64,000 nt of DNA, from assembly GCF_009193265.1 (NCBI RefSeq), contig NZ_VZZZ01000005.1:248001-312000 (forward strand), in the 5' to 3' direction. Origin of the DNA: Marinobacter changyiensis. GTDB taxonomy: Bacteria; Pseudomonadota; Gammaproteobacteria; Pseudomonadales; Oleiphilaceae. Below are positions 52,181-61,483 of the stretch, piece after piece. The notes beneath the pieces are model-generated. The model was not told where the DNA came from. It was given only the letters and a program-made list of their open reading frames with translations, and ran no database searches. Each line of letters begins with the position of its first letter. Within the stretch, counting starts at the first letter, position 1. Position numbers and translations under genes: made by a program.

Positions 52181-53748
52181 CACGTAGACGCCCCGCCAGC
52201 GATTGCTCTGACCACTGAACCCTCTGCCTCGCCAAGAATCGTTGGCAAGGTGTCGATAATGTCGGTAGGCAACAGCCCCATATAGCCCTTACTCATAGCA
52301 GCGCGATTCGCAGCGGCCAAATGCAGGGCAGCGGCGAGTCGAGTCGAATCCGGCAACCCCAGGCCCTGAACCAACAACCCGCCGAGCACACCGGACAGCA
52401 CATCCCCCATGCCCCCGGTCGCCATACCCGGATTGCTGCCGCCGAGTACGCCGGGCAGTTCTTCCCCGGAGTCGACAACAGTGCCGGCACCTTTTAGCAA
52501 CACCGTACCGCCAAACTGGCGCTGGATATGGCGCGCGGCAGCAACCCTGTCGGCTTCAATCTCAGGCACTGTCAGCCCCAGCAAGCGTGCAGCCTCGCCC
52601 GGATGGGGCGTCAGCACGTGGTTATCCGCTTTCATCGCAACCCGCAACGCCATCAGGTTCAACGCATCGGCATCCAGTACCAGCGGCTTTCCCGACGCCA
52701 GCACCAACTGCAACATCTGCTGACCCCAGGCGGCTTTCCCCAGGCCCGGCCCGCACACAATGGCGTCAGCGGCTTCAATCAGGGGCGACAACTCGGAACC
52801 GTGAGTGACGCCATGCACCATCAGTGAAGGACACCTTGCCAGCGCCGAGCTGACATGCTCCGGGCGGGTTGCCAGTGTCACCAAGCCAGCCCCGGTGCGT
52901 GCGGCTGCCTCGGCTGCCAGCAGGCCGGCACCACCAAAGCCACGATCACCCGCGACCACCAACAGATGACCAAACCGGCCTTTATGTGCCGTCACCGGGC
53001 GTCTTGGAAGCATTGACTGTACACCATCCCAGTCAAACTTCACCGCCAGTCCGGACTGTCCATGGCTTTCGCCATCCAGGGCATCCACCAGTGGTTCAAA
53101 ATGAATCAAACCACTGAACTCGGGTCCCTGAGCTATATACAGCCCTGCCTTCAAGGCGATAAACGTTACCGTGACATCCGCTTTTATAACTGCCCCGGGG
53201 GTAGCACCCGTGGTGGCGTCCAGGCCCGACGGCACATCCACGGCCAGAATCGCGCAGCCAGACTGGTTACAGGCTTCAATGGCCTGACGGAATGGCTGAC
53301 GGGGTTCACCGGTAACACCGGTGCCAAGCATGGCATCGACAATAACGGGCCCAGCTCTGAAAAGCTCGGCCCTCGCGTCTTCCGGATATCGCTCCCAACG
53401 GGTTACTTCAACACCATCGGCCAGAGCCTTCTGATACGCACTATCCGCATCGCCCTTCAATTTTTCAGGGGCGGACACCGCTACACATCGCACCTCCAGT
53501 CCGTGACGTTTCGCATTGGCTGCAACCAGGTAACCATCGCCACCGTTGTTACCTGCTCCACAAAACACCACCACCTGCTGCACGTCGGGCCACTGCTTCA
53601 TCAAACGGCGGAAGGCCGCACCGGCTGCGCGCTGCATCAGCTCAAAACCGGAAACTTCTGACTTATTAATTATATAGCCGTCGATCGCCCGCACGGCGTC
53701 TGCAGAGTAAAGGGTTTCTGTTAAGCTGGTAGCCTTGGGCAGTGACAT
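52180..53748 (-). CDS. nnrD: Bifunctional NAD(P)HX epimerase/dehydratase
   Basis: Repairs hydrated NADH/NADPH. 522 residues with an N-terminal YjeF_N epimerase domain (GAGNNGGDGYLVAANAKRHG near residue 65) and a C-terminal ADP-dependent dehydratase domain with GGAGLLAAEAAARTGAGLVT and GNPGMATGGMGDVLSG-type closing motif near residue 455. First gene of the long minus-strand cluster, divergent from queG over 119 bases. Confidence 0.96.
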   Translation of the reverse strand: MSLPKATSLTETLYSADAVRAIDGYIINKSEVSGFELMQRAAGAAFRRLMKQWPDVQQVVVFCGAGNNGGDGYLVAANAKRHGLEVRCVAVSAPEKLKGDADSAYQKALADGVEVTRWERYPEDARAELFRAGPVIVDAMLGTGVTGEPRQPFRQAIEACNQSGCAILAVDVPSGLDATTGATPGAVIKADVTVTFIALKAGLYIAQGPEFSGLIHFEPLVDALDGESHGQSGLAVKFDWDGVQSMLPRRPVTAHKGRFGHLLVVAGDRGFGGAGLLAAEAAARTGAGLVTLATRPEHVSSALARCPSLMVHGVTHGSELSPLIEAADAIVCGPGLGKAAWGQQMLQLVLASGKPLVLDADALNLMALRVAMKADNHVLTPHPGEAARLLGLTVPEIEADRVAAARHIQRQFGGTVLLKGAGTVVDSGEELPGVLGGSNPGMATGGMGDVLSGVLGGLLVQGLGLPDSTRLAAALHLAAANRAAMSKGYMGLLPTDIIDTLPTILGEAEGSVVRAIAGGAST

Positions 53749-53867
53749 AGAATACTCGGCCCCGTACAGAATTCAGTTTAAGTGTTATGGCCAGACATCT
53801 GTAAAGCATAGCAAAACAGTGAAAAAGGTCATAACTTAATCAATGTTAATTTCATATCTGCCCTCCT

Positions 53868-54920
53868 ATGACCGACACCCTGATACATCTTACCGCTGAT
53901 ATTAGACGCTGGGCGACGGAACTGGGCTTCAATGAGCTCGGCATTACCCTGCCCGATACCGGCACCCACGCTGACCGTCTGCAGCAATGGCTGGACGCAG
54001 GCCTGCACGGCGAAATGTCCTATATGGAGGATCACGGCGATAAACGGTATACCCCGACGTCATTGGTGCCGGGCACCATGCGGGTGATTTCGGTCCGGAT
54101 GGATTATCTACCGGGTCCGGACAGCCCGAAGGAAGCACTGGCAAATCGCGAGAAGGCCTATATTTCCCGTTACACCCTGGGCCGGGACTACCACAAACTG
54201 ATCCGTAAGCGGCTCGCCACGTTGGCGAAGCGTATTGATGAAGCAGTCTCGGGTTTTGACTACCGGGCTTTTGTGGACAGCGCCCCGGTGATGGAGCGTG
54301 CATTGGCCCAGCGAGCCGGGCTCGGATGGATCGGCAAAAATACCATGCTGCTCAATCGCAAGGCAGGCTCGTTCTTTTTCCTGGGGGAAATTTTCACCAG
54401 CGCGCCACTGCCCGTGGACCAGCCCTATGAGGCTGAACACTGCGGTCGCTGTTCGGCGTGCCTGACGCTATGTCCCACCAACGCGTTCCCCTCCCCCCAC
54501 GTGCTGGATGCCCGGCGTTGTATCAGTTATCTCACCATTGAACTCAAGGGCAGCATCCCCGAAGACTTGCGCGCCCTGATGGGCAACCGCGTGTTTGGCT
54601 GTGACGACTGCCAGCTGGTGTGCCCCTGGAATCGCTTCAGCAAACCCACGCAAGAAGATGATTTCCAGCCTCGTCACCAGCTCGACAACTCCGAACTGGC
54701 CACCTTGTTTCTATGGACCGAAGACGAGTTCCTCAAGCGCACAGAGGGCTCCGCCATACGCCGTACCGGTTATCAGGGCTGGCTGAGAAATCTTGCGGTA
54801 GGCCTGGGCAATGCACCCTCAACAATTCCCGTCATTGAAGCCCTGAAAGCCCGCGCCGACCATCCCTCGGAACTGGTGAGGGAACACGTGCAGTGGGCGC
54901 TGAAACGGCATGGTTTGTGA
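53868..54920 (+). CDS. queG: Epoxyqueuosine reductase
   Basis: Cobalamin-dependent iron-sulfur enzyme doing the last step of queuosine synthesis at tRNA position 34. 350 residues. Asp137 in FVDSAPVME is the expected general acid; the first [4Fe-4S] cluster has Cys192, 195, 198 and 202 (CGRCSACLTLC) and the second lies in FGCDDCQLVCPWN. Both clusters look intact, so this is QueG rather than the unrelated QueH. Ends at a REP-like cluster. Confidence 0.96.
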   Translation: MTDTLIHLTADIRRWATELGFNELGITLPDTGTHADRLQQWLDAGLHGEMSYMEDHGDKRYTPTSLVPGTMRVISVRMDYLPGPDSPKEALANREKAYISRYTLGRDYHKLIRKRLATLAKRIDEAVSGFDYRAFVDSAPVMERALAQRAGLGWIGKNTMLLNRKAGSFFFLGEIFTSAPLPVDQPYEAEHCGRCSACLTLCPTNAFPSPHVLDARRCISYLTIELKGSIPEDLRALMGNRVFGCDDCQLVCPWNRFSKPTQEDDFQPRHQLDNSELATLFLWTEDEFLKRTEGSAIRRTGYQGWLRNLAVGLGNAPSTIPVIEALKARADHPSELVREHVQWALKRHGL

Positions 54921-54969
54921 GGGCGGTCGCCCTGTTAACAGACGCCGTTTACTCTCCTTTTTCAGTAAC

Positions 54970-55119
54970 CGCCCTGTAGGAGCGGTTTCAACCGCGAAAG
55001 AATTACCCGCCCGCTCGAAAATTCGCGACTGAAGTCGCTCCTACAGGGCGAATGACGCTAAAGGTGAGGGTCGGGCTTTTCGCGACTGAAGTCGCTCCTA
55101 CAAGTCGCCCCTGCAGGGG
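54970..55119. repeat. Cluster of three REP-like units (GCGACTGAAGTCGC family)
   Basis: CCCTGTAGGAGCGGTTTCAA (54973 onward) is the reverse form; two forward units TTCGCGACTGAAGTCGCTCC start at 55022 and 55079. Units one and two form an inverted pair and two and three are direct, spaced 50-57 bases apart. The same unit is at 27194-27265. They occupy the gap between convergent queG and orn and may form a bidirectional terminator or stabiliser. Confidence 0.8.
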
Positions 55120-55138
55120 TAAGCGAGGAGACCAGGCA

Positions 55139-55681
55139 CTAAAGCCTGAAAAAATGTTCCCGGTAATGGCGAAGTTCATCGATGGAGTCCCGGATGTCGT
55201 CCAGGGCGAGATGAGTGCCCTTTTTCTGGACGCCTTGCAAAATATCCGGGCGCCAACGACGGGCCAACTCTTTAATGGTACTCACATCGAGATTCCGATA
55301 ATGGAAAAACCCTTCCAGTGCCGGCATGTATTTCACCAGGAAACGACGGTCCTGACCGATGCTGTTGCCACACAGCGGTGACTGCCCGGGCTCCAGATGC
55401 TGGCTCAGGAACGTCAGCGTCCGCTGCTCTGCTTCCGCTTCGGACACGGTGCTGTCCCGGACCCGCTGGGTCAGTCCGGTCTGACCATGGGTCCGGGTAC
55501 ACCACTCGTCCATGGCATCGAGCAGGCTGTCGGGCTGGTGCACGGCAATAACCGGACCTTCGGCGATCAGATTAAGATCCGAGTCGGTGATCAGCGTGGC
55601 CATTTCAATGATCCGCTCCTGCTCCGGATCCAGGCCGGTCATTTCCAGGTCAATCCAGACCAATCGATCAGTTTCTGCCAT
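55139..55681 (-). CDS. orn: Oligoribonuclease
   Basis: DEDDh 3'-5' exonuclease that clears 2-5-mer RNAs and, in c-di-GMP users, pGpG. ATG at 55681 ([18 protein letters not shown]) gives 180 residues; the ATG four codons earlier is less likely. Asp11 and Glu13 start the active site; [16 protein letters not shown] and [15 protein letters not shown] hold later parts. Since two PilZ-type genes are in the window, its role in c-di-GMP breakdown is probably relevant. Confidence 0.97.
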   Translation of the reverse strand: MAETDRLVWIDLEMTGLDPEQERIIEMATLITDSDLNLIAEGPVIAVHQPDSLLDAMDEWCTRTHGQTGLTQRVRDSTVSEAEAEQRTLTFLSQHLEPGQSPLCGNSIGQDRRFLVKYMPALEGFFHYRNLDVSTIKELARRWRPDILQGVQKKGTHLALDDIRDSIDELRHYREHFFRL

Positions 55682-55835
55682 ATTCCTCTCCACGTTTAAG
55701 CTAGCGGGAACCTGAAAGGCATCGCTGCCAACCTCTTGCGACGGCAGATTCAGAGGTTCCTGTCGTTTGATTCCCGTATGATGTTACATCAGACTGTGGC
55801 CCACAATGGATGATTTGACACAATGATGACCTGCC

Positions 55836-56894
55836 ATGAGTAAACGCCGTCTCAACAAGCAACAACAATGGCGAATCCAGAAAATTCAGGCTGAGCGGTC
55901 GGTCCGGGCGGAGCGCAAAGAGCGCCAGATAGACCAGCAATTGGATGCCAGCGAGCTGGGCGATGAGCAGGCTGGCCTGCTGATTGCTCACTATGGCCAG
56001 CAGCTGGACGTGGAAGCGCTGGAGGGTGAGCGCAAAGGCCGGGTCGTACGCTGCCATATGCGCGCCAACATCGATTCCCTGGTCACCGGTGACCGGGTTA
56101 TCTGGCGCCCGGGCTCGGAGGAGACCGGCATCATCGTGGCCCGCTCCGAACGCCACTCCTTGCTCCAACGGCCCGACAATTTTGGCCAGCTCAAGCCCGT
56201 TGCTGCCAATATCGATCATATCATTCTGGTCATTGCCCCCGAGCCGGAGCCCCATGACAACCTGATCGACCGTTACCTGGTGGCCGCCGAAAGCACCGGT
56301 ATTCCCGTTATCCTGCTGCTGAATAAAAGTGATCTGATCAACGAAGAGAATGCCGCAGCTATTGACGAATTGCTAAGCCGCTATGAGACCCTGGGTTACC
56401 CGGTGGTCAGGACATCCGCCCGTGCCGATGATGACAGCCAACGCCACGCCGAAGAAATAGAGGCATTGGTGAAGGCGAAAACCTGTGTATTCGTGGGGCA
56501 ATCCGGGGTTGGCAAATCCTCCATCATCCAGACTCTGATGCCGGACATTGCCATTCGTGTTGGTGCTCTGTCTGAAAGCACGGGCAAAGGTACGCATACA
56601 ACGACCACCGCCAAATTGTTTCACCTTGCCTGCGGGGGCAACCTGATCGACTCGCCGGGGATTCGGGAATTCGGACTCTGGCACATGAATCCACAGGAAA
56701 TAGAGTACGGGTTTCGGGAAATTCGGCCGTTGATTGGCGAGTGTAAATTCCGCAATTGCCGTCACCTCGGCGAGCCTGGCTGCGCCATCGTGGCAGCCGC
56801 CGAGGATGGCCGCATCAGCCAGGCTCGCATGCACAGTTTTCGGCGCATTCTGGCTGATATGACTGAGCAGCAGGCCCGGGGCCTTACGCTCTGA
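55836..56894 (+). CDS. rsgA: Ribosome small subunit-dependent GTPase RsgA
   Basis: Circularly permuted GTPase aiding late 30S maturation. 352 residues: basic N-terminal extension (SKRRLNKQQQWRIQKIQAER), OB domain, G4 LLNKSD, then G1 GQSGVGKSSIIQTL, G3 DSPGIREFGLW and the C-terminal zinc module with CKFRNCRHLGEPGCAI. The permuted motif order is the diagnostic. ATG at 55836 follows weak spacing from a TGACC. Stands alone between orn (divergent) and motB (convergent). Confidence 0.96.
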   Translation: MSKRRLNKQQQWRIQKIQAERSVRAERKERQIDQQLDASELGDEQAGLLIAHYGQQLDVEALEGERKGRVVRCHMRANIDSLVTGDRVIWRPGSEETGIIVARSERHSLLQRPDNFGQLKPVAANIDHIILVIAPEPEPHDNLIDRYLVAAESTGIPVILLLNKSDLINEENAAAIDELLSRYETLGYPVVRTSARADDDSQRHAEEIEALVKAKTCVFVGQSGVGKSSIIQTLMPDIAIRVGALSESTGKGTHTTTTAKLFHLACGGNLIDSPGIREFGLWHMNPQEIEYGFREIRPLIGECKFRNCRHLGEPGCAIVAAAEDGRISQARMHSFRRILADMTEQQARGLTL

Positions 56895-56936
56895 TCCGTT
56901 AACCTGGCGAGGACGCCGGACCGGGCTGTCGGGCGG

Positions 56937-57896
56937 TTACCAGTTGACCTCGTCAGGATCAGTATCCGGCGTATTTTCGATCACTTCCCCACTCTCGAGC
57001 TGCGCCCGCGCTGCCGCCTCGTCTTCTGGCGGCGGCGCCGTCAAATCAATAAGCGGCTCGCCACTGCGGCTCGCATTCTGCTGGATACTGTCCGCCGATT
57101 TTTTGTTAAGCACGATGATTGAAATACGTCGGTTTACCGGAGCATTCGGGTCCTCGATATCGAACAAGACAGAATCACCCAGCCCAACCACCCGGGCAAT
57201 CTGTCCGCCACCCACACCCCCTGCAACCAGGGCACGCCGCGCCGTATTGGCTCTATCCGCTGACAGCTCCCAGTTGGTATACCCCGGACGACCAACAAAC
57301 GGTGTGGCGTCAGTATGACCGGTGATACTGAGCTTGTTGGCCACTGCGCTCAAAGGCTTTGCCAGCTCGAAAAGGATGTCCTGGGAGTAGTACTTGAGCT
57401 GGGCGCGACCACTGTCAAACATCGGGCGCTGAGAGCGATCCACAATCTGAATGCGCAGGCCTTCATCGGTGATATCGATCAACAGCTGATCTTTGAATTC
57501 CTGCAAGGTTTCACTTTGCTCGATTTGATCCTGCAAATCCTGGAACAGGTCTTCCATCTGACGTTGCTCAAGAGTATCAGCAAGCTGCTCTATCCTTTCA
57601 TCTTCAATGCGGATCTCGTTGTCAGCTATGTCGGCGCTGCTCGACTCGACCACCGAGGCACTGCCGCCAAGATCAACAGGGTTGGGCACCCCGCCCTCGG
57701 TAAACCCGACCGGGTCGCGAAAGTAGCCTTCCACTGCTTTCAATTGCTCCGGTGAGGCGGTCGAGGTCAGCCACAGCACCAGGAAAAAAGCCATCATTGC
57801 CGTAGCAAAGTCTGCAAAGGCCACTTTCCAGGAGCCACCGTGGTGGCCAGCAGCTACCTTTTTAACTCTCTTGATGATTATCGGTCGGTCTTCCAA
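56937..57896 (-). CDS. motB: Flagellar motor stator protein MotB
   Basis: Peptidoglycan-anchored stator subunit. 319 residues: an N-terminal basic segment, one membrane helix with the ion-binding Asp29 (KVAFADFATAMMAFFLVLWL), a plug region with EQLKAVEGYFRDP, and an OmpA-like domain with TGHTDATPFVGRPGYTNWEL. The C terminus is acidic. Follows motA by 26 bases. No other flagellar genes are nearby, as in Pseudomonas where this stator pair is also isolated. Confidence 0.96.
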   Translation of the reverse strand: MEDRPIIIKRVKKVAAGHHGGSWKVAFADFATAMMAFFLVLWLTSTASPEQLKAVEGYFRDPVGFTEGGVPNPVDLGGSASVVESSSADIADNEIRIEDERIEQLADTLEQRQMEDLFQDLQDQIEQSETLQEFKDQLLIDITDEGLRIQIVDRSQRPMFDSGRAQLKYYSQDILFELAKPLSAVANKLSITGHTDATPFVGRPGYTNWELSADRANTARRALVAGGVGGGQIARVVGLGDSVLFDIEDPNAPVNRRISIIVLNKKSADSIQQNASRSGEPLIDLTAPPPEDEAAARAQLESGEVIENTPDTDPDEVNW

Positions 57897-57922
57897 ACCT
57901 TCACCTGCGGCCGGTTAAAGAA

Positions 57923-58774
57923 TTACTTCGAACGAACATGGTCGTTCAACTGCTGAAACGATGGCCTTTTCTCGGAAGGCAATGCCTTACGTCCGAACTC
58001 GATCGCCATTTGCGGAGCCTGGCCGGAGACAGTGGCTACAATCGCGGCCTTGGCACATTCATAGGATTTGAGTTCGTATTTGGCGTGGTGCTCGAGGGCG
58101 TTGGACATCGGTCCCACAAACCCGTAACCCATAAATATTCCCAAAAAAGTCCCGACTAACGCCGCCGCCACACTCAGTCCGATTCGTTCCGGTCCCTCCG
58201 ACATAAAATTCATGGTAATCACAATACCCAGCACCGCCGCCACGATCCCCAGGCCGGGTAGTGCATCTGCCACCTTGTTCACAGCGTGGGCCGGCTCTTT
58301 AAGCTCGTGCTCGCGGCTGTCAATTTCGCTGTCCATCAGGCCTTCGAGCTCATGGGGCGCCATGTTGCCGGCACTGATGATCCGCATATAGTCGGTAATA
58401 AAGGCAAGCAGCTCGTGAGATTTGATGATGGCCGGGTAACGAGAGAAAATCTGGCTGGACTCCGGGTTGTCGATGTCCTCTTCTATGGACATCACACCCT
58501 GCTTTCGGGACTTGTCGAACATGTCGTACATCAGGCTCAGCAGGTCCATATAAAATGCTTTGTTGTGGGGCGATCCGGTCAGCAGTCTGAGTACGCCGCC
58601 ACCCACTTCCTTGATGATATGCATCGGGTTGGCAATGACAAATGCCCCCAACGCTGCGCCGAAAATAATGAGAATTTCTGTTGGCTGCCACAAGACCGCC
58701 AAGTTACCACCGTGCAGTACGTAACCGCCAAGCACACTGGCAAATACCACAATAACGCCAATAATCAGTGCCAT
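57923..58774 (-). CDS. motA: Flagellar motor stator protein MotA
   Basis: Ion-channel stator subunit. ATG at 58774 (MALIIGVIVVFASVLGGYVL) gives 283 residues, the typical length for this clade; the open frame extends 162 bases upstream without conservation. Four membrane helices, the cytoplasmic loop with FDKSRKQGVMSIEEDIDNP, and the proline-bearing ALPGLGIVAAVLGIVI third helix are visible. No FliA-type promoter was seen upstream by eye. Upstream gene of the motAB pair, divergent from psd. Confidence 0.96.
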   Translation of the reverse strand: MALIIGVIVVFASVLGGYVLHGGNLAVLWQPTEILIIFGAALGAFVIANPMHIIKEVGGGVLRLLTGSPHNKAFYMDLLSLMYDMFDKSRKQGVMSIEEDIDNPESSQIFSRYPAIIKSHELLAFITDYMRIISAGNMAPHELEGLMDSEIDSREHELKEPAHAVNKVADALPGLGIVAAVLGIVITMNFMSEGPERIGLSVAAALVGTFLGIFMGYGFVGPMSNALEHHAKYELKSYECAKAAIVATVSGQAPQMAIEFGRKALPSEKRPSFQQLNDHVRSK

Positions 58775-58947
58775 GAATAGTTTCTGAGCCCCGGATAAGT
58801 GGAGAGAGATCGCCCTGTGGGCGATGCGCCAAGGAATCATAGCAAGCGATCGCTCTGACAGCGAAAGAGATAAACGATTTCTCCGCGTCCGTCGCAATTT
58901 GCTAAACTCCGCTGCCAACAATTCGACTTCACCCAAAGGATGTACCG

Positions 58948-59805
58948 ATGCTGGACAAGCTTTTCATTTTCAGCCAGTACCTGGCCCCACAGCTGGCCAT
59001 TTCACGCATAGCTGGAAAACTGGCCGACAACGAGCACCAGCCTGCACTGAAAGACCGTGTCATAAAATGGTTTATCGACCGCTATGGCGTAAACATGAAT
59101 GAAGCAGTCGAATCCGACCCGACACGCTACCCCAGTTTCAACGCGTTCTTTACCAGAGCCCTCAAACCCGGCCTCCGACCGGTTGCCCCCGGCGATTCAG
59201 TCATTGTCAGCCCCGTGGACGGAGTGGTCAGCCAGCTTGGCCAGATCAACAACGACCGCGTGTTCCAGGCCAAGGGCCAGCACTTCAGCCTGGTCGAGCT
59301 GCTCGGAGGCGACAGCGAGCGTGCGAAGGATTTTATCGATGGGCAGTTCGCGACCATCTACCTGGCCCCGAAAGACTATCACCGCATTCATATGCCTCTG
59401 GCAGGCAAGCTCCGTGAGATGGTGTATGTGCCGGGCAAGCTCTTCTCGGTAAACCCTGTTACCGCTGAGAACGTGCCAAACCTGTTTGCCCGTAACGAGC
59501 GGGTCGCGGCCATTTTTGACACCGAGTTCGGCCCCATGGCCCTGGTATTGGTTGGTGCGATGATTGTTGGCAGTGTAGAAACCACCTGGGCAGGCGTGGT
59601 GGCGCCCGGCGGCATCAAGACGGTGCGCTACGATGGCAGTGAAGCGCCGATAACATTTGAAAAAGGCGAGGAAATGGGCCGCTTCCGTCTTGGCTCAACC
59701 GTGATAATGATTTTGCCTGAAGGCATTGCAAAATGGGATGAAGAGCTGGGTGCGGCTGCAGGCGTCAGGATGGGACAGTACTTCGGCGTTGCCACCAAAA
59801 CTTAA
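58948..59805 (+). CDS. psd: Phosphatidylserine decarboxylase proenzyme
   Basis: Inner-membrane pyruvoyl enzyme making phosphatidylethanolamine. 285 residues. The LGST self-cleavage site is at 248-251, so Ser250 becomes the pyruvoyl group; Asp91 (PVDG) and His147 (HRIHMP) complete the processing triad. A hydrophobic N-terminal segment attaches it to the membrane. AAAGGATGTACCG precedes the ATG. Confidence 0.97.
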   Translation: MLDKLFIFSQYLAPQLAISRIAGKLADNEHQPALKDRVIKWFIDRYGVNMNEAVESDPTRYPSFNAFFTRALKPGLRPVAPGDSVIVSPVDGVVSQLGQINNDRVFQAKGQHFSLVELLGGDSERAKDFIDGQFATIYLAPKDYHRIHMPLAGKLREMVYVPGKLFSVNPVTAENVPNLFARNERVAAIFDTEFGPMALVLVGAMIVGSVETTWAGVVAPGGIKTVRYDGSEAPITFEKGEEMGRFRLGSTVIMILPEGIAKWDEELGAAAGVRMGQYFGVATKT

Positions 59806-59860
59806 GCACTCTCAATAGGCACCCGCAATAGGCATTCTCAATTAGTCCCAAGCACTCTCC

Positions 59861-59878
59861 AGAGCTCTGCAGAGCTCT
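59861..59878. repeat. 18-base perfect palindrome at the epmA stop
   Basis: AGAGCTCTGCAGAGCTCT is its own reverse complement and its last base falls in the epmA stop codon, in the 72-base gap between convergent psd and epmA. Just before it CAATAGGCA is repeated twice (59814-59834). It could form a stem of nine pairs as a cruciform but lacks a T run. Confidence 0.5.
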
Positions 59879-60861
59879 CAAGCCCGCTCAACAGGAAAGC
59901 TGAGCACCTCCGCTATGTCGCGGGTGCCCAGCTTCAGCATCAACAGGCGGTCGAGACCCAATGCTACTCCGGCGCATGCCGGCAGGCCTGACTCCATCGC
60001 CGCTAACAGCCGCTCGTCAATTCCCATATCGGGCTTACCCGCAGCTTGTCGACTCTGGTTATCCAGCTCGAACCGTCGACGCTGCTCGGTGGCATCGGTC
60101 AGCTCCCAATACCCGTTGCAAAGTTCCAGCCCCTCGACGTAGAGCTCGAACCGGTGGGCAACGGTCACATCTTCACTGACTGAAGTTTTCGCCAGTGCAG
60201 CCTGGCTGGCCGGGTAATGGCACAGGAAGGTCGGTGGCAGTTGGCGCAATGCGGGTTCTATTTCATGACTCAGCAAAAGATCAAGGCACTCGTCCCGACT
60301 CAGCCTCGCCGCCAGTTCGGTCCCAACCCAGCGCTCGCACTTTTGCGCCAGGGCAGAATCGCTTGCCGTGAAAGCATCAACTCCAGAGTACCGGCGGAAT
60401 GCTTCCCGGTAGGTCAGACGTTCCGGCATTGGCAATTCAAGCCAGCCACACACCAGCGCCGCCACCTCTGCCATCAGGTCAAGGTCATCAAAGCCGGGAC
60501 GGTACCACTCGAGCAACGAAAATTCGGGGTTATGTCGGACACCACGCTCGCCGTTGCGGAACGCGCGGGCCATTTGATAAATCGGCCCTGCTCCTGCCGC
60601 GAGTAACCGCTTCATGTGGTATTCGGGAGAACTCTGGAGCCAGCCTTTCAAGGTATCAACTTGCGGCAACGGCGCAAGATCCACCCTCAGACTGTCGATA
60701 TTGAGGTCATTCGCACCGTGGCTCGCCAGTGCGGGGGTTTCAACTTCCAGCACGTTTCTGGCGGCGAAAAAGTCGCGCACGTAGCTTGACTGCCGGGCGC
60801 GACTTTCAAGCGCAGCCAGCGAAGCGGTTGGCTTCCAGCTGTTATCCGGGGTGCTGGACAC
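59878..60861 (-). CDS. epmA: Elongation factor P--(R)-beta-lysine ligase
   Basis: Truncated lysyl-tRNA synthetase homologue that attaches (R)-beta-lysine to Lys34 of EF-P. 327 residues, with the class II catalytic core only and no anticodon-binding domain: ARQSSYVRDFFAARNVLEVE, FRNGERGVRHNPEFSLLEWY and the C-terminal GVALGLDRLLMLKLGT. It follows efp by four bases, an operon rather than the separated arrangement in E. coli. Confidence 0.96.
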   Translation of the reverse strand: MSSTPDNSWKPTASLAALESRARQSSYVRDFFAARNVLEVETPALASHGANDLNIDSLRVDLAPLPQVDTLKGWLQSSPEYHMKRLLAAGAGPIYQMARAFRNGERGVRHNPEFSLLEWYRPGFDDLDLMAEVAALVCGWLELPMPERLTYREAFRRYSGVDAFTASDSALAQKCERWVGTELAARLSRDECLDLLLSHEIEPALRQLPPTFLCHYPASQAALAKTSVSEDVTVAHRFELYVEGLELCNGYWELTDATEQRRRFELDNQSRQAAGKPDMGIDERLLAAMESGLPACAGVALGLDRLLMLKLGTRDIAEVLSFPVERA

Positions 60862-60865
60862 CGGT

Positions 60866-61438
60866 TCAGCTTTTGACGCGGTTTACGTAGGCACCGCTGC
60901 GGGTGTCTACCTTGAGCACTTCACCGATAGTGATAAAAAGAGGTACGTTAACGACAGCGCCGGTAGACAGCGTGGCCGGCTTGGTGCCACCCTGAGCGGT
61001 GTCGCCTTTCATCCCGGGGTCGGTATCCACGACTTCGAGCTCAACGAAATTCGGCGGCGTTACAGATAGAGGTGCGCCGTTATAAAGAGTAACAACGTAC
61101 ACGTCCTGCTCTTTCAGCCACTTGAGTACATCGCTTACTGCCTTTGCATCTGCGGCGTATTGCTCGAAGGAGCCGTCAGTGAGCATGAAATGCCAGAACT
61201 CGCCGTCGGTATATAGATACTCCATTTCCTGGTCGATAACATCAGCGGCTTCCAGGGAATCCCCGGATTTGAACGTACGCTCCCACTGACGGTTGGTGGT
61301 CAGGTTTCGAAGCTTTACCCGGTTAAAAGCCTGACCTTTGCCCGGTTTTACGAGCTCGTTCTCAAGAATGATGCATGGATCTCCCTCCAGCAAAACCTTG
61401 AGACCACTGCGGAATTCATTGGTAGAATATGAAGCCAT
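60866..61438 (-). CDS. efp: Elongation factor P
   Basis: Translation factor that rescues ribosomes stalled on polyproline. ATG at 61438 ([20 protein letters not shown]) gives 190 residues; the frame is open 234 bases further into epmB but unconserved. KPGKGQAF carries Lys34, the site of beta-lysylation, and the three beta-barrel domains are complete ([17 protein letters not shown] marks domain III). Ribosome site AGGTG is eight bases upstream. Cotranscribed with epmA. Confidence 0.97.
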   Translation of the reverse strand: MASYSTNEFRSGLKVLLEGDPCIILENELVKPGKGQAFNRVKLRNLTTNRQWERTFKSGDSLEAADVIDQEMEYLYTDGEFWHFMLTDGSFEQYAADAKAVSDVLKWLKEQDVYVVTLYNGAPLSVTPPNFVELEVVDTDPGMKGDTAQGGTKPATLSTGAVVNVPLFITIGEVLKVDTRSGAYVNRVKS

Positions 61439-61483
61439 GAAAATATCACCTGAAATTGCGCTGTTGAGAGTTGAAAGCCCGCT

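Noticed and set aside
54970..55119. Possible small CRISPR array
   Set aside because: Units are in mixed orientation, unevenly spaced and partly palindromic in the REP manner; no cas genes are nearby.
58775..58947. FliA (sigma-28) promoter for motAB
   Set aside because: No TAAA-N15-GCCGATAA-like pair was found on the minus strand in this gap.
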